Assembly (NCBI GenBank): GCA_030760725.1
Contig: JASWHV010000012.1
Span: 44,795,652-44,859,651 of the forward strand
Reading direction: 5' to 3'
Length of the DNA stretch: 64,000 bases
From: Neostapfia colusana
Lineage: Eukaryota > Streptophyta > Magnoliopsida > Poales > Poaceae
The translations under genes and the position numbers were made by a program. How positions within the stretch are numbered: position 1 is the stretch's first letter; each line of letters opens with the position of its first letter. Shown here piece after piece: positions 10,150-22,600 of this stretch. Under the pieces are notes generated by a model. The model had not been told where the DNA came from and did no database searches. It worked only from the letters and a program-made list of their open reading frames with translations.

Positions 10150-10523
10150 AGTTCCAACGGTTTGATATCTATATTTTCACAATTTCTACCTAACTAACTA
10201 ATAGATGAATACAGGGTAATTTAATAATTCAATAATAAGGACAACTTCAGCTTAGAAGTGTGTCACAACATGTCTTGTTAAAGGAATTTAGTAGCAGTGC
10301 ACGTGCATTAGACTAGTTAACAATGATTCGTAAGGCAATATGTTTGGGTTTTGCTCGCGGTGTGGATATAGAATAGTAAAACATATCCAAGCATTAGAGT
10401 ATTATTACGCTCCGCAGTCGTGTAGCTCATACCCGAACTTTAAAAAAATATTCTTAACCTTTTAATTTATAATTAATTCTAAAAGATCTAATAATTACAA
10501 TTTATTTCTCTATATTTATTTGA

Positions 10524-13500
10524 GTCAATTGCTATTATAGCACCTGTATCGAGCGGCTTCGACAAAATAACACTCACGTCGTGGGCTTCGTTAAATAACA
10601 CTTTTATCATTGACACAACGTTAAAATAGAATTATAGTCTAATCTACCTCCTTTAAACATTTTTCTTTTCTTTTCAAATTCTTATAGATTTGAAAATGAC
10701 CATAATACCCTTCATTCATTTTTGGCTGTACCCAACTCGGTCTCTCCCAACAGGTAAGCAAGTAAAATAAATGGAGTGGGAGTTGAGATTTAGTATCACA
10801 ATGAGCATGGCGTTGATCTGGCAACAATGCATGAGTTGCAGGCGCCAATCATTATTGTTTTTTTAGATGGCCGCCAATTGCTATTCTAGCAACAATGGAT
10901 GGGTGCTGGGAGAGATCGAGGAGGGTACAGACAAAAGTCAATGGTACAGCCAAAAATAAATGAAGGGTATTATGGTCATTTCCAAATCTATAAGAATTAG
11001 AAAAGAAAAGAAAAATGTTTAAAGGAGGTAGATTAGACTATAATTCTATTTTAACGGTGCGTCAACGATAAAAATGTTATTTTAACGAAGACCACTGTAA
11101 CACCCTCAATTTCACTACCATGTATTGCATACATTTTTCATATAGAAAAGCATTTAAAAAGAAGAAGAAATAAATAGAGGAATATAGAAGCAAATAAAAT
11201 AATAAAAGAAAATAAAAATGGAAAATAATAAAAATAAATAGAAAAAGGAAAAGAAATAAAAAGAAAAAAGAGTCAAATTGGGCCACCCCAATTTTTTCCT
11301 AAATTCCTCAATTTTCCCCAAATTTCTCCCCTAATTTCCCAAAATTTTCCTGATTTTCCACAAATTCCCCTAGGGGAAATTTCCCCCATATTTGGGGGGA
11401 TCTTCTCCCAAATTTGGTCACACTAAATTAGGGGGGAACCCTAATTGAGCTCCACCCCCTTGGCCGCAGCCCATTAGGGGGGGAACCCTAGTCCCCCACC
11501 TCTAGGACTCTTTTGGGCTTTTATTTTCTAGTTAAATCCCAGCCATTGGATGAAAATAAATAATAAAATCTCAGTCCCTATCTCCCACCTCTTTTAAAAT
11601 TAAATCTTAGCCATTAGATATTTGATTTGCTAAAATCCTAGCCGCCCTATCTATTTCCCCCCTTATAAATATAATTCTCCCCCCTAGCCGTCCACCCCTT
11701 TTTTCTTTTTGGCCACCGCCCCCCTGCTACCAAGTCGCGCCCCCTTGCTGCCAAGTCGACGACTTCCCCCCTTGTCGGAATTTGGCAGCCGTCGAGTCCC
11801 GTCACGCCTCACCGGAGAAGAAGCTCCGACGTTCTGCCCTACTTGCAACCTTATAATTCTCCACAGAAAAATCCTGCGCTGCTGCCATTGCTAGGAATGA
11901 GGCCCTACCGCAAGGAAGAAGTGAGGTAGGCCTTCGTTACCTCTCTTACAACGTCGTCGCTGTTTCTACGCACCCGTTTTCTTCGCCCCCTTCGAGCAGA
12001 AACTTTTACGTGTGGACAGACCATGTTTTGGTCAATTTTTGACGGTGGAATTGATCTACACCTTGTGTCAAGATCATAACCACGTCCACACTTGATCCCA
12101 GAAGCCTTGGTCATCATAAAACCCCATGGAAGCCTAATAAAACATGCAAGAACACGTACAAACTGGTTTTATAAAACTTCACTATAGGATTGCATTCATT
12201 CACCTCATTGCATCTTGAATAAAGTTTTTGCATGATAATTGATTACTGTAAATTTTATATGTGTGTGGTCGTAAGTAGAAGGACACGCTCAAGAGGCCGT
12301 CTACGAGGAGCTACAACACCAAGACTTCGAGATGCTTGAGCAACACGAACCACGGGAGCAAGGAAAGTGTCCCTTGACCATATTGATCCCATGTTTTAAA
12401 ACTGTTTTACTTGCAAAAACTCATATGCTTGTGTCAACTTGATGGGACACCCTTTTATAGGAGTTTACTAGTTTTGTTAACCATCCTTGTCGCGGGGAAA
12501 GTTGATGAGTCGGGTATGGTCGTTTATCCTTTTTGCTTCGTTTAACTTACGGGATACGGGAAGTTGAAATAAGACTTGTTAGCTACTGCACTCATATGAA
12601 TAAAGATGATGATAACTTGATGATGTTAATAAGCATGGAATCGGGGAGATCTAGGCGAGCTTGGTTCATGGATGTTGCTGAATGAGATGGTGGTTTGCTT
12701 ACCGTAGATCTAATGACCGGTTCATGCGAGCACATGCCAGGAAAACAGTGTCACCACAAGGCCAAACATGGGTGCGGCTTAGCTGACTAATTAGGTGTGT
12801 TGCTAACTTGTTATGGACCGTTGGATGACGCGGTGAATGGGAGTCGAGAAGGACTGTCCTGGAAACTACAGGCACAAGAGGGGGGTCGTGGGTGGGAAAA
12901 TGGAGATTCGAGCCTGCCGGTGAAATCTCAGTGGGTCCGTACATCCTAGTAGCCCCTTTGCAAAGGCTATTTTGTAATCTCTTGACCATACACCGATGGT
13001 TGTGTACTGGTATAATGGAGGTTCTCACTAGTCGCCGACGGGTGACGAAATCACGAATTATGATGAGAATGTTGCTGAGTTACTTGGTTATATCGAGATT
13101 TTAACTCACCTAGAAATAGTTATTATTTTTACCATGTGTTATGAAATAAAATTTGCTTGCTGTAATGGACCTTTTTTTATTTCCCTACCTTGTTGTAAGC
13201 TACATGTCATACTTTTCCCGCACTTGCTGAGTACGACAAGTACTCACCCTTGCATTCTCACATGTACATCAGCTACAGGAGAAGAATACTTTGAAGAACA
13301 AGTGGAGTACTAGGCGTGCACACTACCGTCAACATGCATGTGGAGTTGAAGTTGGAGCCTGCTGTCTTAGCCATATTCCGCTGTCGTTTAGAGTCTTCCG
13401 CTGCAAGAATAAGTTAGATATTCATGAGTGAGATATTGAGTCAATGTAATAAAGTACTTAAACATTATTTGTAAGTAGTTATATTCTGAGTTTCAGTTTA

Positions 13501-13643
13501 TGGAATACATGTGTATGTGTAATGAACATTCTGGGCACACATATGCATTCACTTGGTTCATTTTCGGAACCGGGTGTCACACCCACGACGTGAGTGTTAT
13601 TTTGTCAAAACCGCTCGATACGGATGGTATAATAGCAGTTGAC
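10524..13643. mobile_element. Fold-back (Mutator-like) MITE, about 630 bp, split by a solo LTR
   Basis: The outer ends are long inverted repeats: gtcaattgctattatag at 10524 and its imperfect complement ending ttgac at 13643. Inside, 10590-10740 is nearly complementary to 10915-11075 (for example attagactataattctattttaacg), so the element folds almost fully on itself. Flanks show an imperfect 8-9 bp duplication (tatttatt and tatttgtt), which fits the Mutator superfamily but is not conclusive. Its right arm is interrupted at 11091 by the LTR and resumes at 13582. Confidence 0.65.
11096..13581 (+). repeat. Solo LTR of a chromovirus-type Ty3 element (2486 bp)
   Basis: It starts TGTAACACCC and ends GGGTGTCACA. 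The 5-bp duplication is accac (11091-11095) and cccac (13582-13586); the intact arm of the host MITE reads cccac, so the left copy has one substitution. There is no internal coding region. The same family forms the LTR at 56868-62570 (shared caagtgaatgcatatgtgtg-type end sequence, in opposite orientation). It contains cis sequence such as gtcccccacctctaggactc, expanded into a minisatellite in the other copy. Loss of the internal region fits LTR-LTR recombination. Confidence 0.85.
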
Positions 13644-13951
13644 CCGTATTTGTTCACCTCTAAAATTAAATATCTATATCAAGTAAGACTTATTCCATGT
13701 CACATCATACAACTAACTCAAATTTATCATTACAAAGCCGAAAAATTAAGAAAACTGCAAAAAAAAGAAAATTGTGAGTCGTGACTCTATTTTAATATCA
13801 TTTAGATACAACTCTATGTGGCTTTTGATTGATTTATAGTTTATTTGCTGCAGTAATTTGGTTCAATTGGATTGTAACTAAACACATTGACCATTTTCGT
13901 ATTCCAACCTCAGATACGAAAAACTGGAGAAGTATAACTATTTTTAGCTTC

Positions 13952-14156
13952 ATAAATACACCACACCCGTAACTAGTACCGATAAAGAGCTTCGGGAGAC
14001 GGACTCTTTTACAATTTATTTCGGTTCCTATCCGGCCCTTCTGGTCCTACTGCTCGTACTAATCAATCAATTCCCTTCCCCCGGACTCGCTGCCTCGACG
14101 GAATCCTTCTCGCCGACGGCCGACCTACCCGCGTCCTTGCTCTCCTTTTCTCGCCG
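13952..14156 (+). promoter_or_regulatory. Putative promoter and 5'UTR exon of UBC12
   Basis: A TATA-like cataaata lies at about 13952, followed by a C/T-rich leader that becomes GC-rich. A consensus donor, cgccg|gtaagg, stands at 14157. No ATG precedes the donor, so this would be a non-coding first exon spliced to the acceptor at 16595-16596 (ccacag). A long intron in the 5'UTR is common in plant ubiquitin-pathway genes. The transcription start is inferred, not seen. Confidence 0.45.
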
Positions 14157-14863
14157 GTAAGGAAGCCCTATCCTACCTTCTGCGCGGATGGATATGGATT
14201 GTCGTTTGTTTCTCTTTTCCGGGATCGATTAGTCGTGGCGGGCTCTCCTGGAACGCGGACCTTTTGTGCTGGTATGCTGGGCCGCTGATCTGTTGGGTTG
14301 CTAATTCGGTTGTCGGGATTTATTTTGCAAATAAATTAAATAAATCGAAATACGAGTCAGCTGAGTGCCCTTGTCTTGCCTTAGGTTTGTCCTAGCCTAG
14401 TGTACAATAAGGTTTTGTTTCGTTTGCTGCATAGATTGGACTTTTTGACTGTAAGCAAGGGTTCTGGGCTTTAGAAGCGCTTGATGATCAATGTTCCAAA
14501 GATTTCTTGTCCTCTTTAGAGATTGCGGACTATCCGGATGCTTGGTGCAGGCTTAATTTCATGGAATATGATGGATAATGAATCGCTAGGCAAGTGTCTT
14601 TAATTTTGATCTGAGTCGCGAGCACTAAACCAATGTTATTGAAATAAAGGGAATGTGTTTTTGAGTTGAAGTGAAAGGAAAAGGAAAAGATTTTATGTGT
14701 TGTGTGTTGATTGGTTGGTGTTAATTACATTCGAAGTTGGGCTTTGTGTGTTTAGCATATGGATTGTTTCGTACTCAACTTCTGCCTGGTTGTGCCTACG
14801 ACTTACGGATCATTGTGAACTGATAGAAATACAGTTTTGAAATTTTTACTGATGCTATCCTTA

Positions 14864-16038
14864 TGGCGTGTTTGGCATGGCTCTGCTCCAAAACTCCACA
14901 GTGGAGCTGCTCTGTTGTGGACTTTGAGTTGTTTGTGGTGCTGTTTGGCTAGAAGGTTGTCTGCAGCTCTGAAAAAGTTTAGAGGGTGCGATGACATTAT
15001 TACCCTTGGTTAGGTTGACTGTATGTTTGTTAAAAATAACAAAGTGTATGTAACTATTATTTTTTCAAAGAAAATTGAAATATTTAACAGAGGGGCAGCC
15101 CATAACATTTAGAGAGCCCTTCTAATTTTCACGTTCAATTGTAAAGGACCAAAAAGTACTATCTCAGAGGTATAGAATGCAGTCCTAAGTTTGAAGCAGT
15201 CAGTGTTAAACGAAACACATCATTATGGGCTGTAGTTCAGGCAATCGTTTACCAACGTTTCGTCAGAAAAAAAAACAATCTTACTTCAGCAACTGGCAAC
15301 GCTTCACACAGATTTCAGGATGACATAAACGCACATTAATAAGCACTGAAGCATCACGGCAATAAACATGGAGGGCAAGTATAAGCTATGTTCATAATCG
15401 TTTCTGCTATGGAATGGAACAAACCTAATCCTCTGCTAACAAGCTTCTCGTATGCGTGCACACATATACATTTCAGCATTAAAACAAATCAGGAATGACA
15501 CCTTTCAACATCCAAACACCCTGAAAACAAGTCAGAAAAGCAATATTCTTACCTTGCACACGGGAGCTTGCTTCGGCGACAGCGTAGGAGTACTAGCGTA
15601 AGCCTTGCAGGGTGACTCAGGCTTCGAGCGCAGGCCTCAGCGTAGGACGCGCAGGCCTCGGCATAGTTCCAGGGGCGGTGCAGGCCTCGTGGGCGGGGGT
15701 GAGCGTTAGAGCTACGACCAACAATGGAGGTCGGGTCAGCAGGTAAGCACCGGCGGCTAGGGTTGAACGGAGAAGCAAAACGAGAGAACGAAGCTTTGGT
15801 AGAGAGAAGAAATAAACAGATCGAATCGTTTTTTGTATAACCAGTGGCTTGGCGGGTAAATAACTCTAAACTCTGTGTCTAGGTTTATTATTCACTGTTT
15901 AAGGGTGTATTTGGAGCTGGAAAAGAGATACTCTACTAAAATGAACTACAACTCCACTAACTCCATAGAGTTGGGATGCTCCAGAATTTGTAGAGCTTCG
16001 AACCGGAGTTGAGCTCCGGAGCCATGCTAAATACACCC
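14864..16038. mobile_element. PIF/Harbinger-like element in the 5'UTR intron
   Basis: The ends tggcgtgtttggcatggctc and (reverse complement of the right end) gggtgtatttagcatggctc form a 20-bp imperfect inverted repeat with a 3-bp TTA duplication at 14861-14863 and 16039-16041. It has no transposase. The interior near 15560-15830 is GC-richer and resembles a captured gene leader (CT-rich on the minus strand). It is 1175 bp, long for a MITE. Confidence 0.6.
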
Positions 16039-16334
16039 TTAATATTAATGTATGCTCCAGGAGAGTTGTTTAATTTGTTATGCATATGTATGTGCAATTT
16101 GAATTTTTGTTCCCCATCAAATGTTGAGTCTGGCTGAACCGCGATGAGACCAAGGTAATGATTGTTTTGCAGTTAAATGCGGATTGATAAAAGTTTGTGT
16201 TTTGAATAAACTCTACATGTTATGCTTCTTTATTTGCCTTTTTGCTATAAGGATTCACCTGCTTTTTAATCAGAAATTCCATTCAACTTAGTTATTTAGA
16301 GGAAGCTATTTGGTTATTAATTTAGATTGAAAGG

Positions 16335-16444
16335 GCCTACCCCAATATGCTTGGGACAAAGGCTTTGTTGTTGTTGTATGTAGATTGAAAGGATAGCCTA
16401 CCCTAACGTTTTTGGGACAAAGGCTTGGTTGTTGTTGTTGATGA
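16335..16444 (+). mobile_element. Two successive 3'-end-only RTE insertions
   Basis: 16335-16378 and 16395-16444 are each about 45-50 bp and consist of cctaccc...ttgggacaaaggctt followed by a (ttg)n tail, the 3' end of the RTE LINE found at 17234. They are separated and flanked by near-identical copies of tagattgaaaggat (16323, 16379 and 16445), consistent with target duplications of two severely 5'-truncated insertions at one spot. Confidence 0.65.
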
Positions 16445-16601
16445 TGTACATTGAAAGGATAAGAAGGAAATACTTCAAGGAACATGTTATGTCGATCTTG
16501 AAATCACTAATGTATGATGCTTGAGTAATTCATTTCTTTGTATGATCAGTGGCTTGAAAGATGAGGCTTGTGATTACTGATTAGTTTCCTCCACAGGAAA
16601 C

Positions 16602-19600
16602 ATGATAAATCTTTTTAAGGTAAAGGAGAAAAATAAGGAGAATGCAGCAACTGCAAATGGAAAGCCTGCGGCCAAGAAGCAAAGTCCAGGAGAGTTGCGT
16701 CTCCACAAAGGTTTTCCCATCTTGGAAGCAACTAAATCTGACACTTGCTGGTCCACACTGGCCATGCTGCACACTGGCCATGCTATATAGTTATTTACTG
16801 TCACTTCATGTTTCAGATATTGCTGAACTGAACCTTCCCAAGACCAGCAAAATTTCTTTTCCAAATGGCAAGGATGATCTGATGAACTTTGAGTGCACTG
16901 TTCGGCCTGATGAAGGATACTATGAGTAAGTTTTTTTCCTAAAGGCACTCGTTTTACATATTAGTTCTGTATGTGATTTGTGGTAAAATATGGCCCATGA
17001 TATCTTAATTTTGCACGTTGATACCTATCAAATTAAATGCAAAATGAATGTAAATTTTTGGGTATGAATAACTGCATGCTATAATGAGGTTTTAGCTTTA
17101 GTCTGTAGCCAGGTATGGTTTTCATTATCGATTTGACATGTTTTCCTGCATCTGCCAAATAACAAACATAAGGTGATAAATTTTCTGATGTGGTGGGTAG
17201 GTTCTGGTGTATCCATTTTTGCAAAGAAATGTACAACAACAACAACGAGAACAACAACAACAAAGCCTTTGTCCCAAGCATGTTGGGGTAGGCTAGACAT
17301 GGAACTCAACAATTTTTTTTAATGAAGTAAAAAGAGAGGAAGAGATATAAGAGTAACAAAAAGAAAAAAAACTAAGATTCTGGCACATGAATTGCTACAT
17401 TCCATGTAGTCCTATCATGAGCTAAATCTCTAGATACATTTCAATCTCTCAAGTCTCGTTTTACTGCCTCCTCCCAAGTCAACCTTGGTCATCCTCTTAA
17501 AATCCACTGTTAGCCGGTGCTTCTTTAGGTCTCCGTTGGATAGGTTCAAACCACCTTAGTTAATGTTGGACTAACTTTTCTTGAATCGGTGCCACCCCCA
17601 CCCTATCATGAATCGCCTCGTTCCTAATCCGATCTCTTCTTGTGTGCCTACACATCCACTGTAGCATGCGCATCTCCGCGACACTCATTCGTTAGACATG
17701 CTGCCGTTTAGTTGGCTAACATTCCGCCCCATATAGCATCGCGGGTCTGATCACCGTCATATAGAACTTCCCTTTTAGCTTCTGTGTGACCTTCCTATCA
17801 CATAGGATTCCAGAAGCTTGTCGCCATTTCATCCACCCTACCTTGATCCTGTGGCAAACATCCTCATCAACAGGGTTGTTAGGGCGTCGCTTAAGCGCTA
17901 AGGCGCATAGGGACCATAAGGCGTCCCTGTCGCCTTAGATCCGGCGTAAGGCGACCGGACAGGGTGGGGGGGGGGGGGGGTGGCGCCGTCGGCGGAGGAA
18001 GGAAGCGCCGCAGGGAAGGGGGCGGGGGAGATCCAATCGGGGGTGGGGGGGAGGGGGCGGTGCAATGACCTGCGCCTGGGGAGGCCGTCAACGGATTAGA
18101 GGGGGGCGTCGGTGGATCGGAGGAAGTCAGCATCAGGGGAGGCCGCCGCCGATCCATGCTAGCCGCCTGTGTAGTCCGCTCGGAATCGGGAGGGGGGTGG
18201 GGCACCGGCGGAGGAAGGCAGCAGGCCGGGCGAGGGAGGCCGCACCGCCAGGAGATCCGCGCAGTTGGATGGGGGCGCGGGTGGGGAGCGCCGGGCACAG
18301 AGATGTGGCGGCGGCGGCGGCGCCCGCGCGACTGTGCGAGGAGATGGGCGGGTGGGGGGGGGGGAGCGGCTGAGATTTGGGTTGGGGGATTATTAGATAT
18401 AAACAAAAAATGAGTTGGGCTGGTGCTAGTGGGCTGGATGGGCCATTGAAATAAGATACATGTAGTCTTTTCTTCTCTTGTTCTTTTCTTTTTTATTTTC
18501 CATTTTATTCCTACTTCTTCTTTTTGCTATATTCAAATATTAGTAAGGTGTTGCCTCGCCTTATGTCTTACCGCTTAAAAGATAAAAGGGGGTATGTCGC
18601 CTTACTGCCTTAATAACTATGCTCATCAATGTCACCATTGCTTTGTAAAATTGATCCTAAGTATCAAAAAGAGTCCCTCCTAGATACTATTTGTCCTTGT
18701 AGACTAACATTTCCTTCTTCATGACCAACACCAAGTCTAGGGCCGAGCCGGTAAAATTTGAGGCCCCATACGAAATATTAAAATAAAAATTATCTTTAAA
18801 GAAATAGGATTATGGATTTTATAATAATGAATATACTGTAGCAATACCTTATATAGCAATAACATCTATCAAAAAACATATCGCGTTTGCACTTACAAAC
18901 TTGTTTACTTATCACGTACTCCCTCCGGTGCACAAAAAACTGTCGTTTTGGACATGTTCTCGCATACCAAGAAAGTATTAAATAGATTTTTCTTTCCATT
19001 ACTATTGTAGTCTCTTTAATGTCTCGACTGGTCTCCTTCACTGGTTCACAGGTCTCATGTAGGTTCGATTCCTAGCCACACACTTTACTATTTGATTATT
19101 ACGTTTTTTTCACGAGACAAACTCTTCGGTTCTGATTCAACGTTAATTTTTTGTGCACTCATGGCTTCTGTGTAGACAGACAATTTTTTGTGCACCGGAG
19201 GGAGTATATCTTGTGGTGCACGTCCTTGGAATTCAAAACCGTGGAAACTACCTAGTCAACAGATGGAATTTGGAGGTTGGAGCCGAGGTAAGTTGGGGAT
19301 GCAAAGTAAGGCGAGAGATAACGTGATCAACATGTAAAGAAAAAACGGTCCTCTCGGAGTTTGTGGTCTGACGATCCTCCGTGTTATCTCTACATGTTAT
19401 ACTGTGCACGTAATAAGCAAATTGAGGGATCGGGGACTCAGCGTCTGTGGCAACAAGCATGCCTGAATTCTATAGGGCGACACATCACGTGATGTCCTAA
19501 TCAGGAGTGTAGCCTTGCGCATATAGGCCTATGGATGAATCATGATTAGGCGTCTATTGGGTTCAGCATGACTCAGAACGGTAACGATCAACAGATCAGG

Positions 19601-22600
19601 AATCGAAAGGTGGGACGGTTAATTTCAGCTTAAGTATACTATCTACTAGTAACTGATTAATTAGACATCAATCTACTAGTTTATTAATAGTTTAAACTGG
19701 CTGAAATACTCAGAATAGGGGCCCCTGCAAATTGGGAGCCCTGTTCCCATGCACAGGCAGCACATGCCTATGCCCGGGGCTGCTAAAGTCACACCTCAAA
19801 TAGTCTTGGTCCTACTAAGTCTAAACCATTTGAACTCTAAGGTCTGTCTCCATAACTCTAATTTTTTATCAACATCATCCCTAGTTTTATCTACCAACAC
19901 TACATCATCAGCAAGGAGCATACACCAAGGGATATCTCCTTGTATATCCTTCGACACCTCATCCATCACTAAGGAAAATATGTATGGGCTCAAAGCTGAT
20001 CCTTGATGTAGCCCTATCATGATAGGAAATGTATCGGTCCCACTATCACTTACGCGCACAATTGTCACAACATTATTGTACATATCCTTGATAAGAGTAA
20101 TGTATTTTGTTGGCACTTTATGTTTCTCTAACATCCACCACATGACCAGTCTTGGTATCTTGTCATACGCCTTCTCCAAGTCAATGAACACCATATGTAG
20201 ATCCTTCTTCTACTCCCTATATCTCTCTATAAGCTGACGAAGCAAGAAAATCGCCTCCATGGTAGACCTTTCAGGCGTAAAACTAAACTGATTCTTAGTG
20301 ACATTGATCACTCTCCTCAAACGGTGTTCAATCACTCTCTCCCAAAGCTACATAGTATGACTAATAAGCTTAATCCCTCGGTAATTAGTATAACTTTGAA
20401 TATCTCCTTTATTTTTGAATATAGGTACTAATATACTTTTCCTCCACTCTTCAGGCATCTTGTTTGACTAAAAAATGTGGTTGAATAGCTTTGTGAGCCA
20501 TACTATTACCATGTCTTCAAGTCATCTCCACACCTCAATAGGGATATCATCATGGTCGAGGGCCTTTCCTCCTTTCATCCTTTTCAAAGCATTCTTAACC
20601 TCAAACTCTTGTATCCTCCGTATGAACTGCCTGTTGGAGTCATCAAAGGAGTTATCCAGCTCGAGCCTAATGCTCCCATTCCCATCATTGAATAGCCCAT
20701 TAAAGTAATCTTGTCATCTCTTCTTAATCTCTTCATCATTCACTAGAATGTGATCTGTCTCATCTTTGATGCATTTAACTTGATTGAAATCCTTATCTTT
20801 CTCTCGCGAATTTTTGCCATCTTTTATATGTCCTTTTCACCATCTTTTGTCTCTAGTCTCTCATATAACTCATCATAGACTTATCCTCTTGCTTTACTCA
20901 CAGTCCGCCTTGCATTTTTCTTGGTTTCTTTGTACTTCAGCATGTTGCTTGCGCTTCTATCATGATGCCAACTCTTGTAACACTCCTTCTTAATGGCCTT
21001 TTGTACATCCTCATTCCACCACCAAGTGTCTTTATCTACTTCTTTCCTTTTGTCACACCAAACACCTCACTAGCTACCTTCCTAATGCAAGTTGTCATCT
21101 TCACCCACATATTATCTGCATCTCCATCTTCTCCCTAGGGTCCTTCTGTGATCACCCCGTTTTTAAAGAATTCTTGTGATTCTTCTTTCAACCTCCACCA
21201 CTTTGTCCTTGTGATTTTGATACCTTTGTCCCGCAAAACTCGTGCGTGGAAGCGAAAGTCAACTAGCACAAGTTTATATTGTGTCACAACACACTCCCTG
21301 GGGATCGCCTTACAATCTGGACACGCCCGTCTGTCCCTTCTCCTAGTGAGGACAAGTCAATCTGGCTAGAGTGTTGGGCACTACTAAAGGTCACTAGATG
21401 AGATTGCCTCTTACTAAAGAGGGTATTAGCTACCAATAGATCATAGGTTACAACAAAGTCTAGGATGTCCTTACCCTCCTGGTTTCTATTGCCGCATCCA
21501 AAGCCTCCATGTACTCCCTCAAATCCTACATTAGTTGCACCCACATGATCATTGAGATCTCCTATGAGGAGTTTATCGGTTATCGGTACACTACTAACCA
21601 TATCCTCTAAGTCCTCCTAAAATTGCCTCTTAGCACTCATGTTGAGTCCAACTTGTGGGGCATAAGCACTAATGACGTTCAAGATAATGTCCCAAATAAC
21701 TATCTTAATTAAGATGATCCTATCCCCTCGTCTTCAAACATCCTCTACTCCATTCTTGACTCTTATCTATTAGAACACCTATGCCATTCCTAGTCCCAGC
21801 CGATCCCGAATACCAAAGCATGAAATCGGTATTCTCGACTTCTCTCGCCTTTTGACCCACCCATCTAGTCTCTTGTACACCAAGGATATTTACTCGTCTC
21901 CTAATGGCAACATCTACTAACTCACGTAGCTTCCCCGTTAAGGATCCTACATTTCAACTACCCACACGGAATCTATATTCCTCGGCTAGCTTCCTTACGC
22001 TTTGCACCCGTTAAGCAAGATGCAAAGACCCTTGCTCACTTATCACTACATTCGGGTGATGATGTAGCGCGACACTAAGGTGGTGGCGATCCAACCCTTG
22101 CCCATTTAACACCATATCCGGGTTCTAATATGGCGCGCCACTAAGATGGTGGCGACCCGGCCCTTACTCATTTAACACCACCCGGGTTCTGATATGGCGC
22201 GCCGCTAAGAGGGTTAGCCCCAACGAATTTTTATTGGGTTTCATTTCCATGAGAATAGCTATGTGTAGCTATTGGCTCGCCAAGCCTATCACAACCTGTC
22301 CTCCTTTACCCGGGTTTGGGACCAGCTATGTCTTACAACATAGGCGGAGTTTTTGCAAAGAAATGTATGTAACATTATTGTTCCTTTTGTATTTTCGCAG
22401 AAGTTCCCTATTTTACCTTGCCGTAGTACAATATTCAAAGAATCCCTACTTAAAGCAATCCCTCATTTTGTTTCTTTGTTGGTTTGCTGTTTGTCAGGTC
22501 GGAGATTTCTTTTGATATGTGAATTTTGGCGTATCACAATTTAAAATTTAAAGTAGAATAAAAATTTCCTGTTTTTTTTCAAGTTCCAACATGGACACAT

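Larger units (their letters stand above)
17234..22349 (-). mobile_element. RTE-clade LINE, full span, decayed, with nested insertions
   Basis: The element lies in the UBC12 third intron in antisense orientation. Its 3' end on the minus strand is a (TTG)n tail at 17234-17265, as in the plant RTE clade. The 18-bp duplication tttttgcaaagaaatgta at both sides shows that both ends are present. Endonuclease and reverse transcriptase homology is seen, but frames are broken by stops and shifts. It hosts a hAT MITE (17871-18621) and a second insertion with a Stowaway MITE (about 18735-19790). About 5.1 kb including the inserts. Confidence 0.9.

Noticed and set aside
17891..18413. Pro-rich and Gly-rich frames in the GC-rich hAT interior.
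   Set aside because: No start context or family motif; they follow base composition of a non-autonomous element.
19040..19085. tRNA-like B-box (ggttcgattcctagcc).
   Set aside because: It lies inside the Stowaway MITE and I could not fold a tRNA with a matching A-box and acceptor stem.
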